Positions 33,862 through 46,109 of a stretch of DNA of 64,000 nt are shown one piece after another (position 1 is the stretch's first letter; each line of letters begins with the position of its first letter). The position numbers were made by a program, and so were the translations under genes. The notes below the pieces were generated by a model. It ran no database searches and had not been told where the DNA came from. It was given only the letters and a program-made list of their open reading frames with translations. Origin of the DNA: Saussurea involucrata (lineage: Eukaryota; Streptophyta; Magnoliopsida; Asterales; Asteraceae); contig CM066321.1 of assembly GCA_033807775.1 (NCBI GenBank), forward strand, positions 254,560,422-254,624,421. Reading direction: 5' to 3'.

Positions 33862-36800
33862 TCTGTCTTGCAGAAGCCTCATGTGCAGATCTGGTACCTA
33901 GATTCAGGATGTTCCAGGCACATGACAGGCAATAAGGAGCTGCTGACTTCATTCAAGAACAAAAAAGGAAGTGCAGTCACCTTTGGAGGAGACAATGGAG
34001 GACAAATTAGAGGTTATGGTACTCTGGTAAATGGTGGAGTTTCAGTTTCCGAAGTTGCTTATGTTGAAGGATTAAATCATAATCTTCTCAGTATAAGTCA
34101 ACTATGTGATCATGGGTTCGATGTCAATTTCAGGAAGAAGTTTTGTTCATTATTACTTTCTGAGTCTGGTCAAGAACTTTTAAGAGCCGACAGAAAAGGC
34201 AATCTTTATAAAATGAATTTTAATCCAAACCAGGGAACTACAACAGAGAAACTCTGTTTAGTCTCTTTGAACAAAGAAGATGCCTGGCTCTGGCATAAAA
34301 GATTTGCTCACTTAAATTTTTCAAATCTTGACAAACTCGTGAAATTGAACTTGGTAAAAGGTCTTCCTTCGCTGAAATTTGACAAAGACCATCTATGCTC
34401 TGCTTGTGAGTTTGGAAAAATGAAAAGATCCTCACACAGAACCAAGAGTGATCACAATTGCTTAAGACCTTTGCATATGCTTCATGTGGATCTCTGTGGT
34501 CCAATCTCTGTGCAAAGTCTGTCTGGCAAGAAGTATATTCTTGTGCTTATTGATGAATATTCTAGGTATACTTGGATTGAGTTCATCAGAGCAAAATCTG
34601 ATGTCCCAGAAATTCTGATAAGTTTATTGAGAAGGATACAGGTTCTGTTAGGACTAAAAGTGCAAAAGTTGAGAAGTGACAACGGGACAGAATTCAAAAA
34701 TACTCGAATAGATTCTTATCTATCAGAAGAAGGAATTTCCCAAAACTTTTCAGCTACCAGAACTCCACAACAGAATGGCGTAGTGGAGAGAAAGAACAGA
34801 ACTCTGGTAGAGGCCGCCAGAACCATGTTGGCCGGTTCTGTCCTTCCCATCAACTTCTGGGCAGAAGCAGTCTCAACAGCTTGTTTTGTTCAAAACAGAG
34901 CTGTAATAGTGAAAAGATTTAAAAAGACGCCTTATGAACTCATCAATAACAGAAGACCAAACGTGAAATATTTTCATGTTTTTGGGTGTAAATGTTATGT
35001 CTTGAACGACCGAGAACAGCTGGGTAAATTTGACAAGAAAGCGGACGAAGGAATCTTTATTGGTTATTCCCTGACCTCTAGAGCCTACAGAGTCTACAAC
35101 ACCAGAACTCGCGTCATTCAAGAAAGCGTGAACGTGTCCTTTGATGAAAGTACATCAAGTACCTCTGATCGCAAATCAACAGAGGGGACACCAATAGAAC
35201 AGAAGAAGCCTAGTTCTTCAAAATCAAGGGAAGAAGATATCAATCTCCTATTCGACGATTTCTTCGATGATGATGATGATTCCTCTGTCAACATCAACAG
35301 AGGAGATCAAGCTCAAAGTTCAACAGAACAAAATCTGACAGGTACAACTCTTACTGGTCCCTCCAATATTTCACCATCTACTTCTCTGTCTACAGGTATA
35401 ATTCAGAGAAACGAGGAACCACAACCAGAACCTACACAAGAGCCATCATCACCTCTGCTAACAAATATCGGCAGAAACTCCCTGTTTGAAAGTTCACCTT
35501 CGCAGAGCCCTGTTGGCAATCCACAGAGCAATGAGGCCACTCTTCAGATTTGTGTGCCACAGAACCCTGGCACCAACCCTTAGAGCTCTGTTGCTGAAGA
35601 TCGTCTTTTCTCATCTGAAGCACAAACCCCTCCTGTTGTCCATGCTCCCATGACAAAATGGACTAAGGATCACCCCCAACATCTTATAATTGGTGCTGCT
35701 GAAGATGGTGTCAAGACAAGATCGGCTACAATCAACGAAGCTTTCTTTGTTAACTTTTTGAGCATGATTGAGCCGAAAAGAATTTCTGAAGCACTTGAAG
35801 ACCCAAACTGGATCGAAGCTATGCAAGAAGAGCTTCTTGAATTCGAGAGAAATAAAGTTTGGTCCTTGGTTCCACTCCCAAAAGGCAAATCAGCCATTGG
35901 AACCAAGTGGGTGTTTAGAAACAAGAAGGATGAAGATGGGATTATCATCAGAAACAAAGCCCGTCTGGTTGCAAAAGGATACTGTCAAGAAGAAGGAATT
36001 GACTATGACGAGACTTTTGCTCCTGTGGCTAGGCTAGAAGCAATCAGAATCTTCTTAGCTTATGCTGCTCACAAGGGTTTCAAGGTCTACCAAATGGACG
36101 TCAAATCTGCCTTCCTAAATGGCAGACTACAAAAAGAAGTCTATGTCCAGCAACCACCTGGTTTTGAAAATTCGGAGTTTCCAGACCACGTTTACAAGCT
36201 AGACAAAGCTCTGTATGGGCTTAAGCAAGCTCCCAGAGCCTGGTATGAAACTCTGTCCAATTTTCTGTTGGTTAATCACTTCGAGAAAGGTACTGTCGAT
36301 AAAACTCTATTCTTTAGGAGATACAAGAATGATATACTTCTGGTACAAATATATGTTGATGACATTATTTTTAGGTCAACACGGCAAGAGTACTGTGATA
36401 AGTTTGAGGATTTGATGAAAAGTGAATTCAAAATGAGCATGATGGGAGAACTTTCTTTCTTCCTTGGTTTACAAGTAAAACAAACCGACAAAGGGACTTT
36501 CATAAGTCAGTCCAAATATATCTCTGACATTTTGAAAAAATACAATTTTAACAACTCAAATTCAATGAAAACTCCTATTGCCACTGGAGTTAAGCTTGAC
36601 CCGGACCTTAATGGTGAACCAACAGATGTCAAGAACTACAAAGGTATGATAGGGTCACTTATGTACTTAACTGCCAGTAGACCTGATATAATGTTTGCAA
36701 CGTGTCTCTGTGCTAGATTTCAGGCTAATCCTAAAGTTTCGCATTTCTCTGCCGTCAAGCGCATATTTAAATATCTGAAAGGGACTCAATTTTTGGGTCT

Positions 36801-37296
36801 CTGGTATCCTCTGAATTCTGGTTTCGAGCTTGTAGCATATACAGATTCAGACTATGGAGGATGCAAGAACGACAGAAAGAGTACGTCTGGTAGCTGTCAA
36901 TTTCTTGGAGAGAAGTTAGTAAGTTGGACATCCAAGAAACAGAACTGCGTGTCCACCTCTACAGCAGAAGCAGAATACGTTGCTGCTGCTAGTTGTTGCT
37001 CTCAAGTTCTCTGGATGAAAACTCAACTCAAGGATTACGGCTTGGAGTATGACAGAATTCCAATTTTGTGTGACTCCAAAAGCGCAATAGCAATCACAGC
37101 TAATCCAGTTCAACACTCAAAGACCAAACATATCGATATAAGGTATCACTTCATAAAAGATAATGTTGGAAAAGGGACTATTGAAATGTATTTCGTTTCA
37201 ACAGACTTCCAACTTGCTGATCTTTTTACAAAAGCCCTTGATGAAAGGAGATTTAACTTCTTAATCAGCAAATTGGGTATGCTGAACATGTCCTAA
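33862..37296 (+). pseudogene. Pol of element B: protease, integrase, RT, RNase H (one stop)
   Basis: Lies in the same frame as the Gag tail, directly after its TAA, without a nearby ATG. Protease begins W-Y-L-D-S-G-C-S (DSG at 33901-33909). Integrase has the HHCC zinc finger (about 34290-34410) and catalytic Asp 34489, Asp 34678 and Glu 34786 in DLCGP, SDNGTEF and GVVERKNR, with 35 residues between the last two. The integrase C-terminus has the K-A-D-E-G-I-F-I-G-Y block. TAG at 35581-35583 replaces a Gln codon of copy A. RT has YVDD at 36352-36363 (followed by IIFR where A has IIFG), then RNase H as in A, ending at 37296. Confidence 0.93.
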
Positions 37297-38233
37297 CACT
37301 ATTTATCACTCAACAGAACTCTGATGTTCCTACCAGAGATCTGTCAAAATAGTTGGGTAGGATAGTTCAACAGAGCCTCTGTCATTCACCAGAGCTCTAT
37401 AAAACATACTTTTTCAACAAGCTTCCAGTGAATTCGTTTGTATATATCTCTGTAAATATTTCTTTTAGCAAGTTTTTTTTAAGCTCATATTTCTAGGGGG
37501 GGCTTATAAAAGAAAATATGCATGGTTTTAGGGGGAGCAAGTTAAAAAAAAATCTTTTTGAAAGAGGGAAAACCTGTACTGATGAAATTCTTTTGAGAAA
37601 GTCGAACTTAACAGAACCCTGATATTCTCACCAGAGCCTCTGTTGTTCCTCATCAGATCTCTGTTGAAAATTGTTGGTCAATTCTGTCCTTGTTCTTTGA
37701 TTCTTCACATCAGATACAGAATTTTAAAATGTTTTTGGGTAAAGGTGAAACATGATTGGTCACTGAGCAAAGTTGAAAAGATCATTTCAACAGAGAAAGA
37801 AAATAACTAAGCTCCACCAGAGCTCTGTTAGTTTCTCTGCCCCATCATCAGAAACACGTCAGCAGAGAAGCGGGTCATTCTTTGAAAATCACCCACTTGT
37901 CACCCGCATATCTCTAACCGTGACGGTTTACTTGTCCTACGATTGTAAGAACAAAATCTTACGTGGCATCCTCTGATTGAAAGACAAACCACTAGGTGTT
38001 CCCACGATACACTGTTCAGGCCGTTCCACTTTCTGACACTCAAGTGCCTACAGTCCCTACGTTGTTTTCCCACCCACATGTTTCCCGTATAAACACCCAA
38101 CTTCAACCCATTTCACTCTTACGCTTAACAACCATTTCACTCTTACGCTTAACAACCATTTCAAACCCCTTCATCTTTTCCCTCTCAGAAACCTATACCT
38201 TGTGGTTCTCAAGAATAACCCTAACCTGCAACA
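37297..38233 (+). other. Post-pol non-coding block of B
   Basis: Same content as in A: CAGAG..CTCTG palindromes, two purine tracts (one now AGGGGGGGC near 37495, one AGGGGGAGC near 37531) and promoter-like sequence before the aORF. A 24-bp unit containing CTCTTACGCTTAACAACC is tandemly duplicated at about 38115-38162, single in A. Confidence 0.75.
38088..38093 (+). promoter_or_regulatory. Candidate TATA box for the aORF of B
   Basis: TATAAA in the same context as in A, now 146 bp upstream of the ATG because of the 24-bp duplication in the leader. Confidence 0.4.
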
Positions 38234-41200
38234 ATGGCTGAACCCCAAAACCAACCCCAGAACTCTGATGATTCCAGTAACAACGAACCCGTAGATAACA
38301 TCGTTATTCTACCATATGAGTTGGCTGATAACAACTACCGTTTTGATCCCAATCCAGCACTCTATTTACCCCTTTACCACATCTATATTGAGTTTTTCCG
38401 AAACTCAGAAGTTTTTACAGCCCTTACAGCCTTTGACGATCATCTTCCTGCAATATATGTCCAACAATGGTGGACCACATGCCAATACATTGAAGACGGC
38501 GTCAGAAGCGGAATAGTCGGAAGTGTCAACTCTGGTAATGGAGGATCGGGAACAATAAGGATTCGTGAAAGAACTCTCAGAAGAACTTTTGGGATGAAAA
38601 CCAAAAGACAGCTAGGTATTGATGCCTATGAGAAACCACCTTCTGTTGCTGTTCTTCTCGACTTCGTGAAGTTTTTGGGTTACAACAAAGAGTTAGAGAA
38701 AATAGGAGCCTTCAGAAGACAAAATCTACCACAAATGTGGAATTTCATGTTCTCAACCCTCAACAGAACCCTCACCTGCAAATCCGGTAGTCAAGACCAA
38801 GCGAGCACTGAAATCCTCGAAATCATGTATGGTTTGTTCTTCAACAGAAACTTCAACTATGCAGGGATCCTCTACAATGCACTTCTAGATGCTGTCAACA
38901 ATAAAACCACTGCTCTAGCCAGAGGTGGAGAAGTTGGAAGACACAAATCCCTTAAAGCCATCAAGTTTCCTCGCTTTATCAGTTTGGTGATCAGAAGGGC
39001 ATTCGACAGACTGGAACTGACACATCAGGGTCGTTCTACTCCTGTCTGGACCATGGAAAGATTCCAACCAACAACTTAAGGAGATTACCCTTTCATCAGA
39101 AGAATTCCAGGTACAATGCTTGCTCTGATCAATCCAACCCACATCTCTATCCAAAACTATAGAACTGCTGCTCAACCTCAAGAACCTGAGGTGAGAACCC
39201 CAGCATATTTAGGTTCTGAGCCTTCTGTGGAGAGTGCGAGTGAGGAAATAGAAGAAGAAGAAAATAGACCAGAGGACAGAGTACCCGAAGTGGGGTCTTC
39301 CTCTAGAGTAATGGAGGAGGAAGTAGTGAACAGAGCATCCCCTAGGGAGATTGTTCAAGAGGGAGCAGAAGAGACTGCAGAAGTGATGACAGAGAGATCG
39401 CACCCTTCTGGCAGTGTAGAGATTCATGAGGTAGAGAGCTCACCAGAGAATTCTCAAACCCTAGAAACCGAGGGAAATGTGAGTATAGAACAAGATGTCC
39501 AAGTTGACACATCTGTGCGAGATCCTAACCAAACTCCCAGTGCTACCACATTACCTAATCCTGGTGATCAAGACCAAGGGATTATTGAAACAGAGGTGCA
39601 CACCTCGAACCTTAACCAGCCAGACCCATCAGAGGCAACTCTTCATGCCTCTGGTACGCACGAAGCCGGGGAAGCTAGTCTTGCTAGTGATGTTCATTCT
39701 CCCCAGAACATCGACAGGTCACCTACACATAATGACGCCTCTGTGGCTCATGTAGTCGGAACACAACATAGACCCGAGATTTTTGTAATCTCACGTAGCA
39801 TCTGTCCGACTCAGGGACAGTATGAGACCATAGTTGAACAAGGGAAACATTTGCTTGATCCAAATGCTTCTCATCATATCAGATTTCCTTCCTCAGAACC
39901 TGAGCTGGAGGAGGAACTTCTGATCAGAACACCTGTAGGTGATTTCCCTCAAAAGGAACATCAAGGATCGGGTGGAAGTCCTGCAAGAGCCAACATCAAA
40001 ACAACTCTTGACGTAGGCGCCTCTGAACTCGAGGCAGAACTGGATCCATTAGTTGGTACCAGGGTTACCCCCGTTGACACTGTCACAAAAACAGACAAGA
40101 GGAGAGGAAATTGGCAGACTGGCTACAGAGATAGCAGATCTAAGAACCGTAAGAGCAGAAGAAAACAAAAAGGTATCGACAGAAGTAGCTGACCTGAAAA
40201 GACTTGTGATCGACAACCATACAGCTCAAATGAACAGAACTCTTCCAGTCCCAACAGTTATCCTATCAGAATCCAACATCAGAACCTTGACAGAGCTCAT
40301 TGATAACTCTGTTAAGAAATCCATAAAAGAAGCCACAACGTCAGATGCTGATCCTCTTAACATCTCCAGCCCCAACCCAAACAGTTTGCCAATGACAGTC
40401 GGTCAAATGGGCGACTTCAGAAGGGACGTCGTAAAGAAAATGATGACAATCTCGTCCAAATTTGTCATGAAAGCCCAGGCAACAAAAGCACTTGTGAAGG
40501 AATCACTGGACTCCCACAAATTCAACTTTGTGAGCCAAGTCGAGGAAATCAGAGGTGCTGCAGCAGAAGTGGAAGACACCTTGAAGAAAGCAGTTCCTAC
40601 TTTCACAGATGCAATCTTACAATCTGTCATACAGAAACGATCTGCTGAGAAAGCACCAGAGGGAGAGCCTTTTGGCAAAAGACGTAAGTTTGTTGACCAA
40701 TTCTCACCCATTGTCTCCAGACTCTCTGATGAAGACTCCTCTGATGATGATGATTTCCACGATGCTGCATCAGATAGTAATTTGGGTGAGTCCTCGGGTC
40801 AACAAAAGGGGGAGAAGGAGAAGGAGAAGGAGAAGGAGAAGGAGAAAGAAAAAGAGAAGGAGAAAGAAAAGGAGAAAGAGAAAGAAAAGGAGAAAGAAAC
40901 AGAGACAGAGAAAGAAGAAGAGAGAGAGGCTGAAATGCCTGCTGAAAGAGGCAAAGAGAAATTAACAGAAGAGGCTGGGACAGAAGATATGGGGATAACA
41001 GAAGAAGATATACCTACGGTGGAATTCGACTACATGTTCAAAAATCGAGTCATCAAACCGACAGAAGAGTCAACACAGGAACCACCAGAGATTATCTGCC
41101 TGGATACCCCTCCTACTTCACCAAGGACTGAACCAGAGAGATCAATCCCAATCTCTGCTGATGAACAAAGCCAAACAGAAGTTGCTCAAGAATATGTTCA

Positions 41201-42068
41201 TATCGATACTCTTATGGCTGAAACTCATGAAGACCCAAACCCAATGATACCAGAACAAAACCCAGAATCATCCACCCAACACACCGATAAACCTGCCTTG
41301 GAAACGGTATTTGCATTTCTTTATGCTGACAGAGATATCATTCCTGCAAATGCCGTACCCATAAATCCTTACCTTAACCCAATCAGAATAAACACCATTA
41401 CTGAAGCAAGGCGGATGTTCATCCGAAACAAGTCCAATCTGAACAGAAACATCAACTCACACTTCAGTATCAAGAGAATCCTAGACATCAAGCATAAGAA
41501 GTTCCAGCACAACAGAATGACCTATCATGAGTACACTGTGGAATCAACAGAAGGAAAGAACGAATTCTTCAACGACAACGATCTTGTCCTTCTAAATCCG
41601 TACGATCTAACTGTGCTTCATGCCTACTGCTTGAACTTCTCTGACAGATATACTCCAGCAAGAACAGCCTTACCTGAAGTCAAACTAGCTATGCAAGAGC
41701 ACATCAATCTCAGAACTCAGACAGATTTTCAGCTAGGCATAGAGTTTGAAATTGAGAAACTGGCGATTGCACCACCAAACGAAGATCTTGAGGGCTATCG
41801 ACATTTTAGGACTGGAACTATAGTTGAAGATCCTCCAGTCTTTATCTGCCGACAGAAAGGGACAAAGAAAGCCATCAGATCTGCTGAAGCTCATAAGTAC
41901 ACAAGTGAGTCGCTAGTATATCTCAAAAACATAGTTCGAAGTCTCCCGAGGAACAAGTGTCCGGAAGAACAGCAAAGGTCCTTCATCAACATAATTAATC
42001 TGATGCTTGACTTCCGTGAGCTAATCAGAAGATTCGACAGAATCCTTAGGGGAGATAATTACGCTTGA
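38234..42068 (+). pseudogene. Sirevirus aORF of element B (stop plus 191-bp deletion)
   Basis: Same protein as the aORF of A: N-terminal globular domain, acidic linker, Lys-Glu run (about 40810-40915) and C-terminal domain. Lesions differ from those of A. TAA at 39077-39079 replaces a Ser codon. A 191-bp deletion near 40093-40098, bounded by ACAGA in copy A (4720-4724 and 4911-4915), removes the start of the coiled coil and shifts the frame. The second half (from about 40100 to 42068) is open, including the site where A has its stop. Function unknown. Confidence 0.82.
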
Positions 42069-42190
42069 TTGTACTTGTTCTTTCCATTGTAAAATCTTAA
42101 AAGAATAGTGCACAGGGTAACAGAGGGTAAAGTTCTCTGTTCATTTGTTTTCAATCTCTTGTCATTTCCAATTTTTTATTTTCAATACTT

Positions 42191-42200
42191 AGGGGGAGAT
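42191..42200 (+). promoter_or_regulatory. Polypurine tract of element B
   Basis: AGGGGGAGAT adjacent to the 3' LTR. Confidence 0.9.
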
Positions 42201-42916
42201 TGTTAGCTCCAAGTATCTGTAAAATGAAAGTATTGAAAATAAAACCAAGACAGAAGACCTACAGAGATAAAGCAGAAGACTTAGAAGACCAACAAAGAAG
42301 ACCAACAGAACTCAACAGAGTTCTGGTGAAACCAACGGAGCTCAACAGAGCTCTGGCAGAAGATCAACAGAAGAACCGTTCATACCCGAAGACCAACAGA
42401 GTTCTGTCATAACACGCTCTGTTGAAGTGAAGACCTCTGTTATGCCCAAGCCTCGTAGAAATCCGAAGTGTCAGATACGTGTCCACACCTTTCCACGTAT
42501 GCCCTAAAGATTGGAGACACACTTTCCACGTGTCATTCCAGGGTACGATAGTACACTGTCTACACTTTATGAGGCTATATATAGCGAGGTAGTGGAACAA
42601 ATAATTGTAAGCTTTTGGAAGAATAGTTTTCCACAATTGTAAAAGCACACTGTCATATCCTCATAGCACTATCCCGTACGATATTGTCTCTGTGATTTTT
42701 TTGATACACCATTGATCTTGTTCTTGGTGTTATCTTTATCAATATACGAGCAGCGTTTCTTATTTGATCTTGTTATCATATTCCTGTTCTATATTTGATA
42801 TCACAGTTTACATATCGTCTCATACAATCACTCACTTTAATGGCTTTATATTTAAATGCTTCCGCTGTCTATTTAACTACCATTATCGTGATACGACGTG
42901 AATCTGGGAACCAACA
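42201..42916 (+). repeat. 3' LTR of element B
   Basis: 716 bp, four substitutions from the 5' LTR by eye, TATA box at 42575-42584. Followed directly by CTTTT, the right target duplication. Confidence 0.95.
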
Positions 42917-43270
42917 CTTTTGCGTCTAAGGCAGAGGTTACGGCGACTAAGGCGCTTCTAATCATACGCGAACAACAGGTCGAGGACCTTATGTCGACCG
43001 TAAAGGCTGGGAAGGAGCATGTGGCTTCTCTAGAGGATAAACTTCTCTCTTTTGAGGCACTTACGTATCTTAAGGTCCCAGCGGCACTCATGTGTTGTCA
43101 TTTGCAGGGGAAAAACCCTATAGCCGGAGCCGAGAGAGAAATCGCTACTTATCTCGAGATCGGGGATGAAAAAGACCTCGATCAAGAAGAAGAGATTGAG
43201 GATGGTGACTCTGCGGACGCTGAGGTCGAGGGTGGTGAGAAGGTGTTGGTCCCGAAGGGTTATACAAGTT
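42917..43270 (+). pseudogene. Gypsy-type protein X, right copy, second fragment
   Basis: Continues from 29695 after removal of B and one CTTTT. It stays open to 43275, encoding a coiled coil (K-A-L-L-I-I-R-E-Q-Q-V-E-D-L) and an acidic end (Asp/Glu-rich, about 43165-43230). At GGTTACGGCG (about 42937-42946) it shows the site where D is inserted in the left copy, here empty. It is interrupted by the H LTR at 43271. Confidence 0.75.
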
Positions 43271-44201
43271 TGTAGAAGGGGGGGTTGAATACAAACAAAA
43301 GATTTTTATCTTTAAAAATGTTTATTGATATAGTCAAACAATTTACAGTTTGTTGCGGAATAAGATCAAGTATAAAACCTAATCTAAACAAACTAAGAAT
43401 ATTACACATATTTCTTGCACTAGAAAAAATATAGAGAAAATAAGAAAACCTAAAGAAATATTTTCTTGGCACTAAGTAGTTCAGCGAAGGAAAGGCAAGG
43501 CACTTCAAAATGAAGTAGGGTTTCCTATTTATACTGCATGCATTAAATGTATGTCAGTACAACTTTACACGTGCCAGTGTCTGGTTGGTTGCATGGATTT
43601 GACTTAGCAAACATCCTAGTGGCCGTATGATGAACAGTGTAGTTGCAGAGTGGGTTGTACAATCCTGGACAAAAGGATGTCCTTCTGAAAAATCGTACAA
43701 TGTCGTGCAAGGAGATAAGACAAAAGTAACTTGTAGAACATGCTTCATGATCAGCGATTGCTGAATTGATCTTTATCAGCAAATGGTAAAGTTCAGCTCT
43801 TGCTGAAGTCTTCTACTTGAAACTTCGCATGGAATGGACAAGTCTTGGCTTCATTGATATCCGCATCAGGTCACTAGTAGACTTAGTCACTCGTGCGTCA
43901 GCTTGGTCTTCGATTTCAGCTTTAAACTCAGTTGTTGCGAATCTTGTCTTCAGAGATTATAAGCAAACAATTACATGATAACCATTCAGCGATCATCAAC
44001 AAGACTGAACAGGCTCAGCTCTCATTGATGTACAGTTATCGCAGAAGTATAAATTAAAGAGCACATGTTTCCATCAGCGATACTAAACAAACTTAGTATA
44101 TTTTCTTAGATGATGAAACACTGATACATATTGTTTACTTACAATTTTTACTAAGTAATTTTGAGGGTCATCATCAAATCATTGAAGGGTTTGGATCAAC
44201 A
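43271..44201 (-). repeat. 3' LTR of element H
   Basis: On the minus strand TGTTGATCCAAACCC...CCTTCTACA, 931 bp, preceded by the PPT AGGGGGAGAT (44211-44202). TATAAATAGG lies at about 43525-43535. It contains palindromes of its own type, such as TCAGC..GCTGA at 43751-43764 and TTCAGC..GCTGAA at 43792-43807. Confidence 0.85.
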
Positions 44202-44620
44202 ATCTCCCCCTATTTGAAGATGACAAAGCAATAAAGGAAAATTGCTAAGTTAAAAACATAAGGATAAAAAAGGACTCATAAAATACGTGTCCCATTTACT
44301 GTTTTCAGGGATCTTTTCTAGCACTGATGGAGTAAAGTACTTCACTGAAAATTTTCATTACTTCGTAAATACAAGATTACAAGGGAAGTTGAAAAATGAC
44401 AAGTACAGTGAAAAATAATTACAAGTACACAAGTTATCAACAAATGAGATAGAAGAAATACAAGAGATCCTATCAGCTATTCAGGTTCTTCCTTGATAAG
44501 AAGTTCATCAAGGGTGTCAGTCTTTGGAATCATCCAATCAGGGATTGTTACTCCCTACTCCCGTCTTCGTTTGGCTTTGCGGTATATATGGGGTTTGATG
44601 AATGTTCGAAGGAAACCAAT

Positions 44621-44914
44621 TGTGAGTCCATGATCTTAAAACACTTCAAGTAATATGTAACAAGATAAGAAGGATAGAACAATTTATTATAGAAATGTAA
44701 ACTAATCTAGAGAGAGAACATAAGAGTGTTTAAGAGCTACATTTTGTATTATGGAAGTTATGATTACAAAAAACATGAAATGACCTATTTATAGCCCTTC
44801 CCCCTTGTTACAACAAGTAATCCCAAGCCAATTTACATGTCAAAGCCCATTAGGCCCAAATCCATTACTTTACAAAACTTTCTAGTTATTTAGGACAACT
44901 TAAATGTCCTAACA
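44621..44914 (-). repeat. Small LTR inside H (solo LTR or remnant)
   Basis: 294 bp reading TGTTAGGACATT...GACTCACA on the minus strand, with CTATAAATAGG at about 44784-44796 and LTR-like composition. Flanking 5-mers (CCAAT and AGGAG) do not match, so a simple solo LTR with target duplication is not shown. Some aORF sequence may also have been lost here. Confidence 0.5.
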
Positions 44915-45264
44915 AGGAGCGATCACACCAGTATAATAGGTCTTTGAGTTGTTCGATAGGAGCGATGGGTAACTCAGACCAGTGTTGGAAGCACTTGCGA
45001 CCAGTGTAATCAAGAAAGAATATGCCATAAGGTTCACTGACCACTTTTCCATGTAATACCACAGATAAGTTCGTTAGTGAAATTCTAGTTTCGTTAAATT
45101 TATTTAACTCTATAATTGATGTTTAGGGTAAGTTTGGGTAAATTTATAAGTTTAGGGGTGTTTGGGTCTTTATTGAATAGTGCAATGTCTAAAATGTTAA
45201 AATTGGGTTTGATATTACCCCTTTAGGATTTCAGATATTTCATACAGAAGAAAAATATCAGTTT

Positions 45265-45266
<2 letters not shown>

Positions 45267-45331
<65 letters not shown>

Positions 45332-45340
45332 TGTGTGTGT
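45267..45340 (+). repeat. (GT)n microsatellite
   Basis: About 74 bp of GT repeats with one GTAT interruption. Open frames across it are meaningless. Confidence 0.97.
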
Positions 45341-45569
45341 TTTTTGAGAAGAGAAGTAGAAGAAAGAAGGGTCTTGTGGCTAGGGATTCAAATTGGTGTA
45401 CTTGGAAGTGAAATTGAGGTATGTTGCTTTGTATTTTATGTTTGTAATTGCTAGTAGATAGTTTCCATCGGAGTAGAACCACCGAATTCATATCTGGTAT
45501 TAAATTCTGTCGATTCTGGGTAGGAAATAGGTAAACCGACAGAGGTTTCTGGACACATTTTGAATGTGT

Positions 45570-45835
45570 CCGGTAATTTCTCTTAGTGGTGTCCGGTAGA
45601 TTCTTTGGTAGTATTCAGTAGTCTTCATGCTAGTGTCCGGACGAATCAAGTAACCGGTAAGTTCCTCTTTTCATTAAGTTTCCGGATGAATTAGATACCG
45701 GATGGCATCCGGATTACTTTGGTGTCCGGATGATGTACGGATTGTTTATGCTGTCCGGGAAGTTGGGTTGTCCGGATTGGTCTTGGTGTCCGGATGATGT
45801 ACGGATTGTTTATGTTGTCCGGATAGTTCTTTGAG
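45570..45835 (+). repeat. CCGG-word cluster in J
   Basis: At least a dozen copies of GTCCGGA, ACCGGTAA or similar in about 265 bp. One string, TCCGGATGATGTACGGATTG, occurs twice (about 45749 and 45789). Confidence 0.75.
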
Positions 45836-46035
45836 GATAAGAGTTAGATAGATTTATCTAGAGTTCTTAGCCTGTTAGTAAGTCTTATGAGTTCTTTTGG
45901 TAAATAGATATTTGTATGTAAATTGTTTCAGATTCTGAGAATTTTGGGTAAAAGATCGGATAGCTCGGAGAAACGCTTGGAAGGGTTTTTGATAAGCAAT
46001 CAGGTGAGTTTTTACTTTAAAACGTTTTCAAACTG

Positions 46036-46037
<2 letters not shown>

Positions 46038-46105
<68 letters not shown>
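46038..46105 (+). repeat. (TA)n microsatellite
   Basis: About 68 bp of uninterrupted TA repeats. Confidence 0.97.

Positions 46106-46109
<4 letters not shown>

Larger units (their letters stand above)
29696..42916 (+). mobile_element. Complete Sirevirus-type Ty1/copia retrotransposon B
   Basis: 13,221 bp with two 716-bp LTRs, flanked by the 5-bp target duplication CTTTT (29691-29695 and 42917-42921). The undisturbed target is visible in the left copy of X at 19202-19206. Order is LTR, PBS, gag, protease, integrase, RT, RNase H, non-coding block, aORF, PPT, LTR. By eye the LTRs differ at 4 of 716 positions, so insertion is recent. The structure is complete, but coding lesions make it non-autonomous. 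Confidence 0.95.

Noticed and set aside
44621..44914. Clean solo LTR with target duplication
   Set aside because: LTR-like ends are present but the flanking 5-mers differ, so I list it only as an LTR or remnant.
45258..45491. Open frames across the GT microsatellite
   Set aside because: Low-complexity translation of a dinucleotide repeat.
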